This document shows positions 33,339 through 45,599 of a stretch of DNA of 64,000 bases, in pieces. Within the stretch, counting starts at the first letter, position 1; the number at the start of each line of letters is the position of its first letter. Where the stretch lies: contig OY743176.1 in assembly GCA_963555705.1 (NCBI GenBank), positions 37,184,497 to 37,248,496 on the forward strand, read 5' to 3'. This stretch comes from Ligustrum vulgare. Lineage: Eukaryota; Streptophyta; Magnoliopsida; Lamiales; Oleaceae. Under the pieces are notes generated by a model, which saw only the letters and a list, made by a program, of their open reading frames with translations, had not been told where the DNA came from and searched no databases. A program made the position numbers and the translations under genes.

Positions 33339-33755
33339 TTAACTATGGGCAATCCCTCTTATAATGGCCCTTCTGTTTACACTTAAAACACTCAACCTTA
33401 GATACATCTCTTCCTCTTGATTGAGAATGGTTCCTTCTGTTGTTGTTCTTCTTGTTGGAGTTCCACCCTTTGTCACCGAAAGACCGTGTGCTTGAACCTC
33501 CTCATTTGAAGTACTCTTCTTGGAAGCATTTGCAAGTACAGCCTGAACAATGTCACAATACACAAATTTTTCCTTTTTCAATGTCATAATCTGATCAACA
33601 AATGTTTCCCACTTTGGTAACAAAGAAATCAACAAGAATAATGCCTTCTGGCCATCTTCGAATTTAGCACCCAAGCTAACACAACCCGAACATAAACATT
33701 CAAACTTCTTGATATGATCAGTCATAAGTTTCCTCGTTGCAACCTGAAAGTGAAA
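33339..33755 (-). pseudogene. Copia gag, C-terminal part
   Basis: The frame reads HIKKFECLCSGCVSLGAKFE, ALFLLISLLPKWETFVDQIM and, after a linker, a CCHC zinc knuckle CFKCKQKGHYKRDC (about 33350-33391), intact in a shifted frame. The N-terminal part of the same gag lies at 58668-59034 on the far side of the Tekay-like insertion. The join falls between the LQKKLF and HFQVATRK blocks. Confidence 0.85.
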
Positions 33756-35360
33756 TGTAGCGACCGAGAATTTTTACGCAATTTAATAATTATTTCAAAG
33801 TTTCGAAAATCGTGCCGCTGCGATCTCACCCATTTTTAAGTTAACGTCACGACGCGTTTCGTCTAGCCAAGTCGAGAAATATCGAGTTCGTTCGATTTTA
33901 AATTAAATTCCGAATTTCTAAAATTTTATTATTTTAATTATTTATTTAAATTATTATTTTCAAAATTGCTTTAAATCCCATATTCCGTCAATCTTATTTT
34001 ATCAGTTTCATTCTTCCGACCCAGTTGAATCCGCGTGCGAATTTACCTCGAACTACGTGCAATGCTTGTCTTGATTTTCACACACTACCAACTCCCATCT
34101 ATCACATCAATCCCATCCAATTCCATACCCTAGCCTCACTTCACCGCCTATTTATACATCACCACACCCTACAACTCTATCCAACAACCCAAGCTGCAAT
34201 CCCCTTTTTCTCATCAACTCCACGACCAAACCACTGCCAACCAAGCATCAACCTTGCAGCCACCATCGCCACCCACACCATAGACGCCATCTCCATCAGC
34301 CATAACCTCGAGCCCCAACCTCACCAACTGAACCAGAACCTGCAATGCATCAACAGCCACCACCTCCATCCTCACCACCCACTGCACAACCACAATACAC
34401 AAACGAACCCACCAACAAATCGAATCATCATCACCGCCAACACTGCCCCGTCACCATCGCCACCTCCAACTCACCTCCATCTTCAACACCAATCATCATC
34501 ACCTCGACCGCCCATCGTCGACACCACCCTCAGCCAGCCACGGTTCCACCTCAATAATACCACCAAATCAACACAAAACCCAGGAAATAGAAGAAGCTGC
34601 AACTTACCTCGACCCTTAACCCATTTCAACCGGATTCACCACCGGAAATCACGACCTCCAGCCTCATTTTGCACATCGGTTTTGACACCCAATCTCGCAC
34701 AAACTTGAACCCCTCTTGAACTGCCGCTTGCCGCCACCCTCGCCGGCGTTTCGCGGGCACTCCTCGCAGGCTGAAGGTCGGTTTACGCGAAGGGAGCGCC
34801 GGATTCGCTCCCTCCCTGTAGCGCCCCGAGTTCCGTATACCCGATTCACTACGTCATTTTCTGTCTAAATTTTTCGAATAATATTTTTGCGGAAGAAATA
34901 ATTGAAATTCATTTTTGGCAACATTAAATAAACTGTAATGGCCGATAAAATTGAAACATTTATGAAACCATTTGAAATAGTAAATCGAACCATTAATTTT
35001 ATAAAGAAATTGACAATGTCATAATTTCTCAAATAAATGAACTTCTCTAAATTATTCGATTGTTTGGAAAAATACGAAAATCATTAACGTCAAACTTTCA
35101 ACCGTTTAACGATTATTGCCACCATCATTCATCGCTCGCCACCGTCTCCGAAATCTGCAAAACTGTTAAAAAGTAGGGTGAGTATTTCATGGGGGAAATA
35201 CTCAGTAGACTCATCGCAAATTAATTTAATTTATAAGATGATTAAACACACAAATCCCGGCTCTTTATAAAACGGGCATTGATAGAGCTTCTTTATAAAA
35301 CTACTCTTGATAAAACTCATATTGTGCATTACAGCACGAGACATATTGTGAAAATAATAG

Positions 35361-35543
35361 GCTCTTTGAAAACATCTCTTTGAAAATAGCTCTTTGAAAA
35401 CAGCTCTTTGAAAATATCTCTTTGAAAACAGCTCTTTGAAAATATCTCTTTGAAAACAGCTCTTTGAAAACATCTCTTTGAAAACAGCTCTTTGAAAACA
35501 ACTCTTTGAAAACATCTCTTTGAAAACATCTCTTTGAAAACCA
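35361..35543. repeat. 14 bp tandem repeat (about 13 copies)
   Basis: The unit is TCTTTGAAAACAGC with small variants (ATC, TATC). Because 14 is not divisible by 3, all three reverse frames encode the same Phe-Ser-Lys/Phe-Gln-Arg pattern. The resulting frames are not genes. Confidence 0.95.
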
Positions 35544-35574
35544 TATACTTATAAAAACATTTTAATTATGCCAA

Positions 35575-36010
35575 GCATAATTTCTTTTGAAAGCATAACA
35601 TAAGATAGGATTTAAATCCTCATAAACATACAAGAACTTTACCGAACTTAGGTGGCAAGAATTCTTATCATAATAACAGTAAAATCACAGTAAGTTTTCA
35701 TCATAACATAGGATAAAATCGAAATCCTCATAAACATAAGAATTTTACCGAACTTAGGTGGTAAGAATTCTTATGTAGTAAGTATACCAAGCATAATTTT
35801 CTGAAATTCATAGGGATCAATTGCATCATAACATAAGATAGAATCGAAATCCTCATAAACATATGCGACAGGAATTTTACCGAACTTAGGTGGTAAATCC
35901 TCATAAACATATGGAAAGATAGGAATTTTACCGAACTTCGTGGCAAATCCTCATAAACATAGGAGACACAAGAATGTTACCGAACTTAGGTGGCAAGAAT
36001 TCTTATGTGT
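35575..36010. repeat. Imperfect repeat with ATTTTACCGAACTTAGGTGG blocks
   Basis: About five copies of CCTCATAAACATA...GAATTTTACCGAACTTAGGTGG recur at irregular spacing of roughly 70-100 bp. They are part of the expanded solo LTR. Confidence 0.85.
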
Positions 36011-36249
36011 AGCGCTACTAAAACTCCGGTCCCCTTAACATATCATAACTTATCATATGGGACCCAAAACAATCTTGGTAGATTGATTTCATAGCAATGA
36101 TCCAAAAAAACATTTTCGTGAAGCATAGGGTATACTTACTTTTCGTAAAAACATAAAGTATATTTTCTTTTCATAAAAACATACTTACTTTTCATAACAA
36201 CATAAGGTATATTTACCTTTCATAAAAACATACTTGTTTTTCTTAAAAA

Positions 36250-36668
36250 TTGACTTTCACAAGTCACATGACATTCATATGAAATCATAATTTAAATCAA
36301 TTAATAAGTGCGAGTCTACGCATTGTTCTTTCCATGAAAATACATTTTCATTTCCTTTCATAAAAATAACTCTTCACAAGTCACATGACATTTATATGAA
36401 ATCATAATTTAAATCAATTAATAAGTGAGAGTCTACGCATTGTTCTTTCCATGAAAATACATTTTCATTTCCTTTCATAAAAATAACTCTTCACAAGTCA
36501 CATGACATTTATATGAAATCATAATTTAAATCAATTAATAAGTGAGAGTCTACGCATTGTTCTTTCCATGAAAATACATTTTCATTTCCTTTCATAAAAA
36601 TAACTCTTCACAAGTCACATGACATTTATATGAAATCATAATTTAAATCAATTAATAAGTGAGAGTCT
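36250..36668. repeat. 117 bp tandem repeat (four copies)
   Basis: TCTTCACAAGTCACATGACA starts at 36371, 36488 and 36605, with a diverged first copy near 36254. Units are almost identical, so the amplification is recent. The sequence is LTR-derived; the single-copy counterpart is near 57900-57970 in reverse. Confidence 0.93.
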
Positions 36669-39600
36669 ACCTCAAATCCGACGAGTGCAAAGTTGAGCAG
36701 GAATGACTTCAATTTCTTTAAATTCTCCGTACGCTTCGTCTTAGCCAATAAGTCACTTTAGTATATCGAATATATAGTTCAAAATGATAAATTATAATTT
36801 GAGGACTAAAATTGATGTTTTGAAAGTTGAGGGACTAAAATGAATAATTTTGAAAGTTCAGGGACTAAAATAGATACTTTGAAAGTTGAGGGATTAAAAT
36901 GAATACTTTCAAAAGTTGGGATTTAAAACTTAAGGGCTGAAATTGATAAGTTTAAAAGCTGAAAGGACTGAAATAAAACCTTTTAAAATGTCAGGGACTG
37001 ATTTGAAACAAATTTAAACTATAGGGACCAAAGTTGAAATATTCGAAAGTAAAATATATATTCAGATCTGTTTTCTCTCTCTCAACTCACTCTCTCACGA
37101 CACGATTTCTCCTCTCAGACAATTAGGGCGACTGTGCGAGAGGCGTAGGAAGGCGATGGCGAAATCCGGTCTTTCACCGGGGATTTTCCGGCGCTACGCC
37201 GGCACAAGGTGGCGGTGACAAGGGAAAGGTATTGGTAGTAGGAAGGGTACGATTTGGGCTGCTAATTCACAGTGAAACCGAGGTTAGAGTTCGCGGTTTA
37301 GGTCGTGATTTCTCCGGCTACAATTCCGGTGTTGGTCGAAGGTAAGTCTTGGCTTGTCTATCATGGGTTTGGGTTTGATTTGGTGGGGATTGAAGTTGGC
37401 AGTGACGGCTTCGAGTGGCAGTTCTTGGTTGGTTGAATGGATTGAGGAGGGAGCTGCAGTGGTTGGTTTCTGAAAATGGAAGTGAAGGTTGGTTGTAAAT
37501 CTCGGTTTAGCTCTTGGCAGTGATGGAGCTGATTGTGATGGTTTTGGAGCGTAGGTGATTGATGGAGGTTGGTTGGTTGCAGTAGGTGGTTATGGTGATT
37601 GTAGCAGAGGATGAAAATCTGATGATGGTGAGTGAGGGTAGTGAACTGTGATGGTGGCTATTGTGTGATCGATCCTGGAAGGAGGCAGAGTGGTGGAAAT
37701 GGATTGATGTTGGTTCGTGGGTGGAAATGGGTTGAAAATGGTGGTTCTGTTGGCTGTGAATGGTGGTGCTGATTGATGATGATGAATTTGGTGATGGCTG
37801 CAATGTTTGGTGATTCGGCAGTGATGGTATTGGTAGCTGAAGTGGAGGAATCTGAGAAGAGACTGGCTTGATTTGCAGATTGGATATTGAAGTTTAGTTG
37901 TAAAATTTGATTTGGATTGAAATATATTGTGGTTGAAATCTCGCATTAGGACAATGGTTGTGAAATTGATTCGATCGGCAACAGAGATGGCTGTGAAGCC
38001 ATGACATTGAACTGGTTTGGCAGTGATAATGTGATTGAATATGGAGGTATGTACCGTGGCTGGTGATGAGAATAAACGAGGTTGCTGGGAATATATTTGT
38101 GATATGGTAGTTGGAGCTGGAGATGGATTGAATTGGAAATGGCAGAGGCAGTGTTGGTTGAGGTGATGATTGCTGATTCTGAAATGGTTCTATGGTGGTG
38201 TTTGTATGAATTTGGTGATGCTCGGTGGTGATTGTGATGAGTGCTAAGTTGATAGCTGTATATGGAGGTGAATATATTGTGTTTTATTAGCCAATTAAGA
38301 AAGATAGTGGAGAGTTAGGTGATGTGAGAGGGTGGAAAACATCATAATTGGAGGGGTGGAAATGAGGTGTAAAGAAATGCTAATTGATGTTGGAGAATAT
38401 TAGGTGCAAAAGTAGAAAAAGAAATAGAAAAGAAATGGATTGGTGGAAGATGGTTTGGGGAAATCGTGGGTTGTGATGGGGATAGGAGAAATATATGTAT
38501 TGATTAGGTATTATAGAATAGGATAGTGTAGAATTAGGTAGAATATGAAATAGAAAATGGTGTAAAGTGTTTAGACAAAATGATGATTTGTAGATGGAAA
38601 ATTGGTGTAGAATTAGTTATGTAAAATTTTGATTATGATAAATATTGGACTAACTTTGATTTGAAAACGTATTTAAAACTGATATAATTTTGGACTGAAA
38701 ATACATTTGAGAATAAATAAATTTTGAGATAAAAATTTAATTACGTATTTGGACTTGAAATAATTTGAATAAGGAAAATTGAGATATTTTAATAAATTTG
38801 GAATTCAAAATGATTTTGAAAATAATACTTTGAATAAATAATTAATATAACATAATTTTAGAAATTCGGATTTTAATTTAAAATCGAACAAATTCGATAT
38901 TTCTTGACTTGGCTAGACGAATCCGTCGCGGCGTTAATTTCAAAACAATGAGTGAAATAGTAGCGACACAATTTTCTAAATATTAAAATAATTATAAAAT
39001 TGCGTAAAAATTCTGGGTCGCTATACTCCCCTCTCGCTGTGTCGTTGATTTATGAGAGAGAGAGAGAGAGAATTTTGATTTAGATATTTATTTTGATTAT
39101 TCAGAAATTGTACTTTAGTCCCCAAGCATTTAAAGTTATTTATTTCAGCCCTTTTAGTTTTAAACCTAAGCATTTCAGTCCCTCAAGTTTTAAAAATCAA
39201 TTATTTCAATCCCTATAGTTTAAGATCTGTTTTTGAGCTCCAACCCAAGTTTTGAAAATTTACATTTTAGTCCCCAAAGTTCCAAATGTTTCAGTTCGGC
39301 CCATGAGTTCAAATACTTTCAAAACTCTATCCTTTAATTTAAAAATCTGATTATTTCAGCCCGAATATTTTTATAGCGTTTTATTCGAGTCCTGAAAGTT
39401 TAAAAGTATTCATTTTAGTCCCTCAACTTTCAAAGTATTCATTTTAGTTCCTCAACTTTCAAAGTATTCATTTCAGTCCCCCAACTTTCAAATTATTCAT
39501 TTTAATCCATCAGCTTTCAAATTATTCATTTTAATCCATCAACTTTCAAATCATCAATTTCAGTCTCCAAATTGTAAATTATCATTTTTAAACTATAAAT

Positions 39601-40443
39601 TTCAAAAGACTAATTCGACTTAATCTTCTAATTGGCTAGACGAAGCGTATGGAGAATTAAAGAATTGAAGTCGTTTCCCGCTCAACTTTGCACTCGTTAA
39701 GTTTAAGGTAGACTCGCCCCTATTAATTGATTTAAATTATGATTGCATGTGAATGTGTATGTTATGTGACTTATGTGAAAGTCATTTTTATGAAAAGAGA
39801 CGAGAATGTATTTCTTCGAAAATAATTGTGTTGTTATGTTTGTCATAACTTACTTGCTTTATGCATGAGAAAGAAAGACGAGAATATCTTACAAGATAAA
39901 TGATGATGTTATGCATAACATACGTGCCTTAAGTGCACGAGACGTGACTACCCACGCCCGATGATTTTAAAGAGCCTATGATTTTTCAAAGAGAAGCCTC
40001 GTGCTTTAATGCACAAGAAGAGACTACCCACACCTTATGTTTCTAAAGAGCCTGCATTTATGTGTTCAATTATATTGTAGATTAATTAATGGGCGATGAG
40101 TTTACTGAGTATTTCTATGAAATGCTCATGTCTATTTTAACAACATTTGCAGATTTTGGAGAGGGTGGCAAGTGATGGATGATTGTGACAATAGTCGTTA
40201 AATGGTTGAAAGTCTTACTTTAATGATTTCCGTATTTCCAAACATTGGATAATTTTGAGAATTTCAGTTATTTGAGAAATTATGACATTGTCAATTGCTT
40301 TACAATATTAATGACTCGATTTATTATTTCGAATTGTTTCATAAATGTTTTCAAATTTATCGACCATTACAGTTTATTTAATGTTGCCAAAAATAAATTT
40401 TAGTTATTTCTTCCGCTAAAATATTATTTTAAAAGTTAGATCA

Positions 40444-40721
40444 TGTAACGACCCGGGTCCCACTTAACGGGCTGTCCCGGCCGTTAGATGACGGCGTACT
40501 GTCCCCACCGTACCAACACGGATCTTTTCAGCATGCTTTGTCCTCACTCGCACGCTCCCCGAGAAAACTTCCCAGGAGGTCATCCATCCCAGAATTTCTC
40601 CAAGCCAAGCACGCTTAACTTTGGAGTTTCTAATGTTGGACTTCCGAAAAAGAAGGTGCACCTTATTGGTATGAGTAGTACCTATCATTTCTTTTTAATC
40701 TTTCTTAGTCGGGGTATTACA
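40444..40721 (-). repeat. Cassandra-type solo LTR with 5S rRNA-derived segment
   Basis: A 278 bp LTR with TGTAACGACCC and GGGGTATTACA termini and a perfect 5 bp target duplication GATCA (40439-40443, 40722-40726). On the reverse strand it carries the 5S rRNA internal promoter: box A AGTTAAGCGTGCTTGG (40605-40620), the intermediate element in GGATGGATGACC and box C CCTCCTGGGAAGT (40567-40580). Cassandra TRIMs are the known elements with 5S sequence in their LTRs. Only one LTR is present, so it is a solo LTR. Confidence 0.92.
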
Positions 40722-40774
40722 GATCAGATGATGACGTGGTGAACCGGATATTTAGAACTTGGGGCACTATAGTT

Positions 40775-40787
40775 TGGTATCAGAGCC
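40775..40787 (+). other. Tekay-like primer binding site
   Basis: TGGTATCAGAGCC, complementary to initiator tRNA-Met, lies three bases after the 5' LTR. Confidence 0.9.
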
Positions 40788-43700
40788 AGTCTGCATTTCT
40801 GTAGACTGGCAAATTTTCAAAAAGAAATTTCTAGAAACAATTTTCATTATTTAATTATTATTGATGAAGATTGCCACTGCCATCACTCGTCCCACCAACT
40901 CCGAGGTAAAGAAGTTTATGATGTTTAAGTTATTTCAGTATTTTCGGATACTTATTTTAATGATTTATGAGAAAGAATGAAGAGAAAGAGATTGTATCCG
41001 AATAAGAAAGAAAGAAAGAAATGAGTTTTGGAGCATAACGAGAAATCGTATCCAAATCAGAAAGAAAAGAAAAGAAAGAGAACGAGTGTTGAGCATAATG
41101 AGAATAATATGATTTAAGAATGATTGTATAATAATTTTTGTCCTCGAACTTAGAAATTATGAACCCTACCTGGACTTTGCATAATTGATTTTAGACATGG
41201 CACCATTTACGAGAAGTCAACGGAAAGGATTAGACAATATTTTTGGGATGTTTATCGTTTAGACCAACACCTCATGTTAAGATATATGACCACACTATTG
41301 ACTATTATGCCGCGCATTATGAGGCCATGGCTAGTGATTTTAGAGCAACTGTTGCAAGAATTCATTAGTAACTTGTTGTAAACATTGCAGTAAATCAACG
41401 AGAAATGACAAACCAGTTTTATGAAGTTGTGATGAGATGTTGAGATCATGAGTGATATGATTTTATTGAGACTTTTATGAGAAGAATTATGAAAGTAGAG
41501 ACTTAAAGTTTTGGTTCTTAATTATTGGGAATTAAGGACTTGATATTGTGTTTGAGTAAGTGGATTATTCCTCTATTTTGAGAGAAATTTATAATGTTGT
41601 TTTGTCTTATAATTAAGAAATTTTGGAACTATGATTTGTGGCATATATTTATAAGTATGACTAATGAGTGGTCATTTGAGCCAATTAATGTATTGAAGGA
41701 AGTGATATTGTGATATTGGAAATTATGATTTGAAATTGTTATGTTGAGTAATGATGAATTAATTTTCTGGGATATTTTGTGGTATTGAAGTTTGTTGGAA
41801 TTTTTGTCAATATTTAAATCGTGGTGGTCAAATGTGGAGTATAACTACAGGTTGTTATTGTTGGTTATGAAGTATACCTACGGGTTGGATAAGTCCAAAT
41901 TACAAGGGAGGCTCTGCCTAGAATCTTATCATTTTGAGTTAAGAGCTTAGTGCGGTAAACAACCCACTAAGGTAATTGATGATTGACTTGCAAGATCATT
42001 TACACCACAAGCAAGATTTAGTAAATGATAAAAAGGGATAATGACTCTTGAGATATTTTTGGCTTCTTCGAAGTATAATCATTTTTGTAATGGATATAGT
42101 TCTATTGAAGTATTCCCCTTGTTTCACAATTTCAAGAACAAGTTGATGTATACAACTACTGGGATATCAATGTATACATGAAGTTATGTGATGACTCGAA
42201 GCATACATTGGGAAATGTCAAGGTATATTTTGAAAGATGAGTGAAGACAAATATTATGGCGTTATTGAGAAGAATCTTAATTATTATTGGGAAGAAATTG
42301 ATTATTAGTATGGAATGATCATTGATATTGGAAAATATTATAAATTATGATGGTATGCGATATTACTGTTGATTTATTTTGGAAGTTGATCTGGTAGATG
42401 ATGTGTTAAAGATTTGGTTAATTACAAGTAATATGATTTTTTTTTTTTTGGAAAAGTTAGTTATCATGAACGAGAGATATTGGAAGTATTTTATGGTGAG
42501 ATGCCTTAAAGGAGTAACCATTTGTTCGAAGTGAGAATTTGGAGACATATGATTGAATGTTTGGGATTATGTGAGATAATGATGATTGTCATAAGGTCAT
42601 TTGAATATAAAAGGTACAATAGATAATTATAAGGAGAAATGTGATAATTCTTATGGTGAGAACCGAAGGTGACGATGTATTGAGATTATGATATAAGTTG
42701 ACTTTCCATGAATAAGTTATGCTATATTTGGTTCTAAGTAGAATTCGAAGAAAGATGAGTCTCAGTCATGGAAGTAAATCAGGGTTTCCTCGTAATTTGA
42801 ATGATTCACTGAGGTACATTAAGTTTTCATTTATGATACTAGAGGATCATGAGAGAAAATTATTGGATGAAATTGATGAAAGAAATTTTATCAGGTCCTA
42901 AATTTGTTCAAGTATTGCAGAAGTAATGCATTTTATCGGAGGAAAGTTTACAATGAGATCATACCTTGAAATTTTGGAAATTGTTACTGATGGTATCTTG
43001 GTTCGAAAATAAGAAATGAAATTTTATGTAATTGTCCTTGTGGATAGAATTTGTGGAAAATGGGGATACAACTTCACAGTGATGACTTATTATGGAGTGG
43101 TGTGCAGAAAGAGTGACATATGGCAGAATCCAAGGTTTATTGAGTTTGGGAGATTGATACATAATCTTAGTGAGCATATTGACGTATAAGGTTCATGTGA
43201 TGGACGTGATGGTTATTATATTGTAATCTTAGAGAGAGATTGATATGATTTAATTGAGGTCATATGATACGATGATAAGTGACATATTAAATGATTAGTA
43301 CAAGATATGGTGACTAAACGGGTAATGGATGTTATGGTTAACCGTGAAAGAATTGTCTGAATATATTGAGTCAATTGATTTTATCTTGATGGTTTATTGT
43401 ATTATGGTGAAATATTACCTACGATTGGGAATCTTCATTTTGAGTCATAAGATATATGGATTTATTTAAGATTTTGGTGATGCAGTTTCGATTACTTATT
43501 ATCGGTTGTACTTTTGATGTGAGTAAAATATTTTGGTTACAATAATGGAAAACCTGAGGTGATCAGTTGTGTGACTTTTACTTATAATGGGATTGTATCT
43601 TTGGGTTAAGTAAACTTGATGAGAAATCCTATACGGTTCGCAGAAGTCTTATTCATTGGTGATAGACTTAATCGGAGTATGGTTCAAAGCGTGACATAAA

Positions 43701-44300
43701 TTGAAGTTGGAGAATAGAAGAGATTGTATCTTGAACTTCAGATTGGGAAGTTAGTGAAGTTTCTTAAGTTTGAGAATATCATATCGGATCCCTATGATGC
43801 TGCTTTAAGTTAGTACCTTAGTCCTCAGGTAGAATGAGTATGAGATACCAGGTACTTGATGCATGATTTAAAAGTATGGACTAAAAGATTTAAGTTTGAA
43901 TTTCTTCAATTTTAAAAAGAAAATTTCAGTCGAGTTTAGAAATGATTGCGTTTGTATATCTTTCAGAAAGACTCTGCCAATTTTGAGTTTGTGCTCAATA
44001 TTTTGGAATTGATACCGCGTTTCTATATTTTGGATCATAAGGTTTTATTCTTGATCAATCTTCTTGATTTTTAGTTTAAGCATTGGAATAATTGATAGTT
44101 ATATCGTGGATTCGATATCAGTATAGATCCTTGAAAGGTTGGAAATAGAAGGTCAATGAATGAGTTTATAAGTTGGATAAGGTCAGATGATTGTTTGAGT
44201 TCTACACAATAGCTATCAAGTGTCTTTTCGCATAGCTTCGTATGAGGTACAGATATATGTTAGAGAGGTTGTCCGATTTCATGTATTGATAGTGTCCATT
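40788..44300 (+). pseudogene. Degenerate internal region of the Tekay-like element
   Basis: A gag-like start may be MAPFTRSQRKGLDN (about 41196), followed in the same area by YDHTIDYYAAHYEAM and ATVARIH with stops between. Beyond that I cannot read protease, RT or RNase H motifs. The distance from PBS to the end of the integrase (about 4 kb) is shorter than the family's usual gag-pol, so deletions are likely as well as point decay. No other gene is visible in this AT-rich stretch. Confidence 0.55.
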
Positions 44301-44309
44301 TTTCAGATA

Positions 44310-44756
44310 GAGATTCGAGATTTACTTCGAGATTTTGGAAAAGTTTACATGTGGCAATGGGTACTAAATTAAATTTTTGTACTGCCTACCATCCCCTGAC
44401 AGACGGGCAGTCCGAACACACTATTCAGACGCTAGAAGATATGTTTAGAGCCTGTGTGCTAGATTTGAGTGATAGTTGGGAGAATCATATACCATTGGTG
44501 GAATTTGCCTGCAATAGCAGTTTCCGGACTACCATTGATATGTCACCATATGAAGCACTGTATGAGTGAAGATGTCGATCGCCAACCTATTGGGATGAAG
44601 TTGGCGAGAGGAAATTATTGGGTTCAGAATTAATTGAGTGAACAGTATAGGCTATCGAGAAGATCAGATTACGGATCAAAGCTGCCCAAGACAGACAGAA
44701 AAGCTATGTCGATCAAAGAAGAGACTTAATGTTTGAGATTAGAGAGAAAGTGTTCT
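44310..44756 (+). pseudogene. Chromovirus integrase fragment
   Basis: The frame reads [20 protein letters not shown] (including the second catalytic Asp), [40 protein letters not shown] and [20 protein letters not shown]. Here is the catalytic Glu of the DDE triad ([14 protein letters not shown]), then MSPYEALYE and a stop at 44567-44569. It continues RCRSP.YWDEVGERKLLGSE and RIKAAQDRQKSYVDQRRDLM. These are highly typical of Del/Tekay integrase. The sequence breaks off at 44756 where element C1 starts; about 120 codons expected before the tail at 55965 are missing. Confidence 0.9.
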
Positions 44757-45583
44757 TGATGTGATCCGGAAAAGGCGTCAAAAATAAGAAATCAAGATAC
44801 GGGCAATTCAACAATATTCTACATGGGAAAATGAACAAGTTTCGTGTTGGGCTCGAGTCGAGATTCAAATCAGATAAATTAATGTCAAAGGATCAGAAAA
44901 TTGAGTAGAAGCTGACTTACGACCGTAACTTTGGTTCTCACGGCCGTAACATGGAATTTCACGGCCGTAACATCAATCTTCACGGCCGTAACTAGTATTG
45001 AAACATTTTGATCCGAGAAGGATTTACAGCCGTAAGTCCGAATTTTACGGCCGTTAGCGGCGCGAATCAGATATTCGAGATTTTTAGTATTTCAGTTGAT
45101 TTGTATTTCCTTTATTGGTTTTTAATTTTTTTTTCCAATTTTGGTAATTTTGGTTATTTTAGCTATTTTACCTTAATTAGAATTCTATTCAGAGTCAGTT
45201 AGCGACTAGGGTTTATTTTGCCTATTTATATGCTTTTCCATTCAATGTAAAAACAGAATACTTTTGATGAATAAAATTATTGAGTGTTTTTACTCTCTCT
45301 AAAGGTGAGGATTTTCCCTTTAAACATCGAACTTATCAAGATTCAAATCTTGTGGCGTTCAAAACAATTGAACTTATCAAGGATCTGGACATTCCTTGTG
45401 ACGTTCCCCCTTTGTGGTTCTTATCTCCGCATCGTAACGGGTCTCAGGTTTAATATACCCCTGGTTCTTGCGTCGTGAGGTCGGGGTTGCATTGTTCTCG
45501 TCCGTTCCAACCTGGATTCGGAACTGTCCAAGCGTTATTCCGCGAGCTACGACGAGGACCCCCCCCCTCCCTAGTTCTCCTCA
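44757..45583 (+). repeat. C1 5' LTR
   Basis: Begins TGATGTGATCCGG and ends TCTCCTCA just before the PBS. The 5' third carries six ACGGCCGTAA-type half or full palindromes (44920-45060), and a TATA-like TATTTATA is at 45223-45230. It lacks the 73 bp 5' extension present in the C1 3' LTR. Confidence 0.88.
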
Positions 45584-45585
45584 TA

Positions 45586-45597
45586 TGGTATCAGAGC
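45586..45597 (+). other. C1 primer binding site
   Basis: TGGTATCAGAGC, initiator tRNA-Met type, two bases after the LTR end. Confidence 0.92.
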
Positions 45598-45599
45598 TG

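Larger units (their letters stand above)
34817..39025 (-). repeat. Reversed solo LTR of the Tekay-like family, nested in an LTR
   Basis: It starts TGTAGCGCCCCGAG and ends GGGTCGCTATA, the reverse complements of the family's LTR end and start. A perfect 5 bp duplication CTCCC flanks it (34812-34816 and 39026-39030), and the uninterrupted site is present in the other LTR (57190). At 4.2 kb it is about 1.65 kb longer than the 3' LTR copy because of three tandem-repeat blocks. No internal region remains, so the body was removed by LTR-LTR recombination. Confidence 0.92.
33756..40771 (+). repeat. Tekay-like 5' LTR, interrupted by two solo LTRs
   Basis: LTR sequence lies at 33756-34816, 39031-40443 and 40727-40771. 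It is broken by a reversed solo LTR of its own family (34817-39025) and a Cassandra solo LTR (40444-40721). Without the inserts and duplicated target bases it is about 2.52 kb, close to the 2.55 kb of the 3' LTR. A TATTTATA-type TATA box lies near 34148. The terminal CA has become TA (GGGCACTATA). Confidence 0.88.

Noticed and set aside
35231..35544. Three overlapping frames with FSKSCFQRAVFKE-type repeat protein
   Set aside because: A 14 bp tandem repeat gives the same peptide pattern in all frames; non-coding LTR DNA.
40555..40630. 5S rRNA gene
   Set aside because: Only the internal promoter part matches, the gene ends are missing, and it sits inside an LTR with its own target duplication (Cassandra type).
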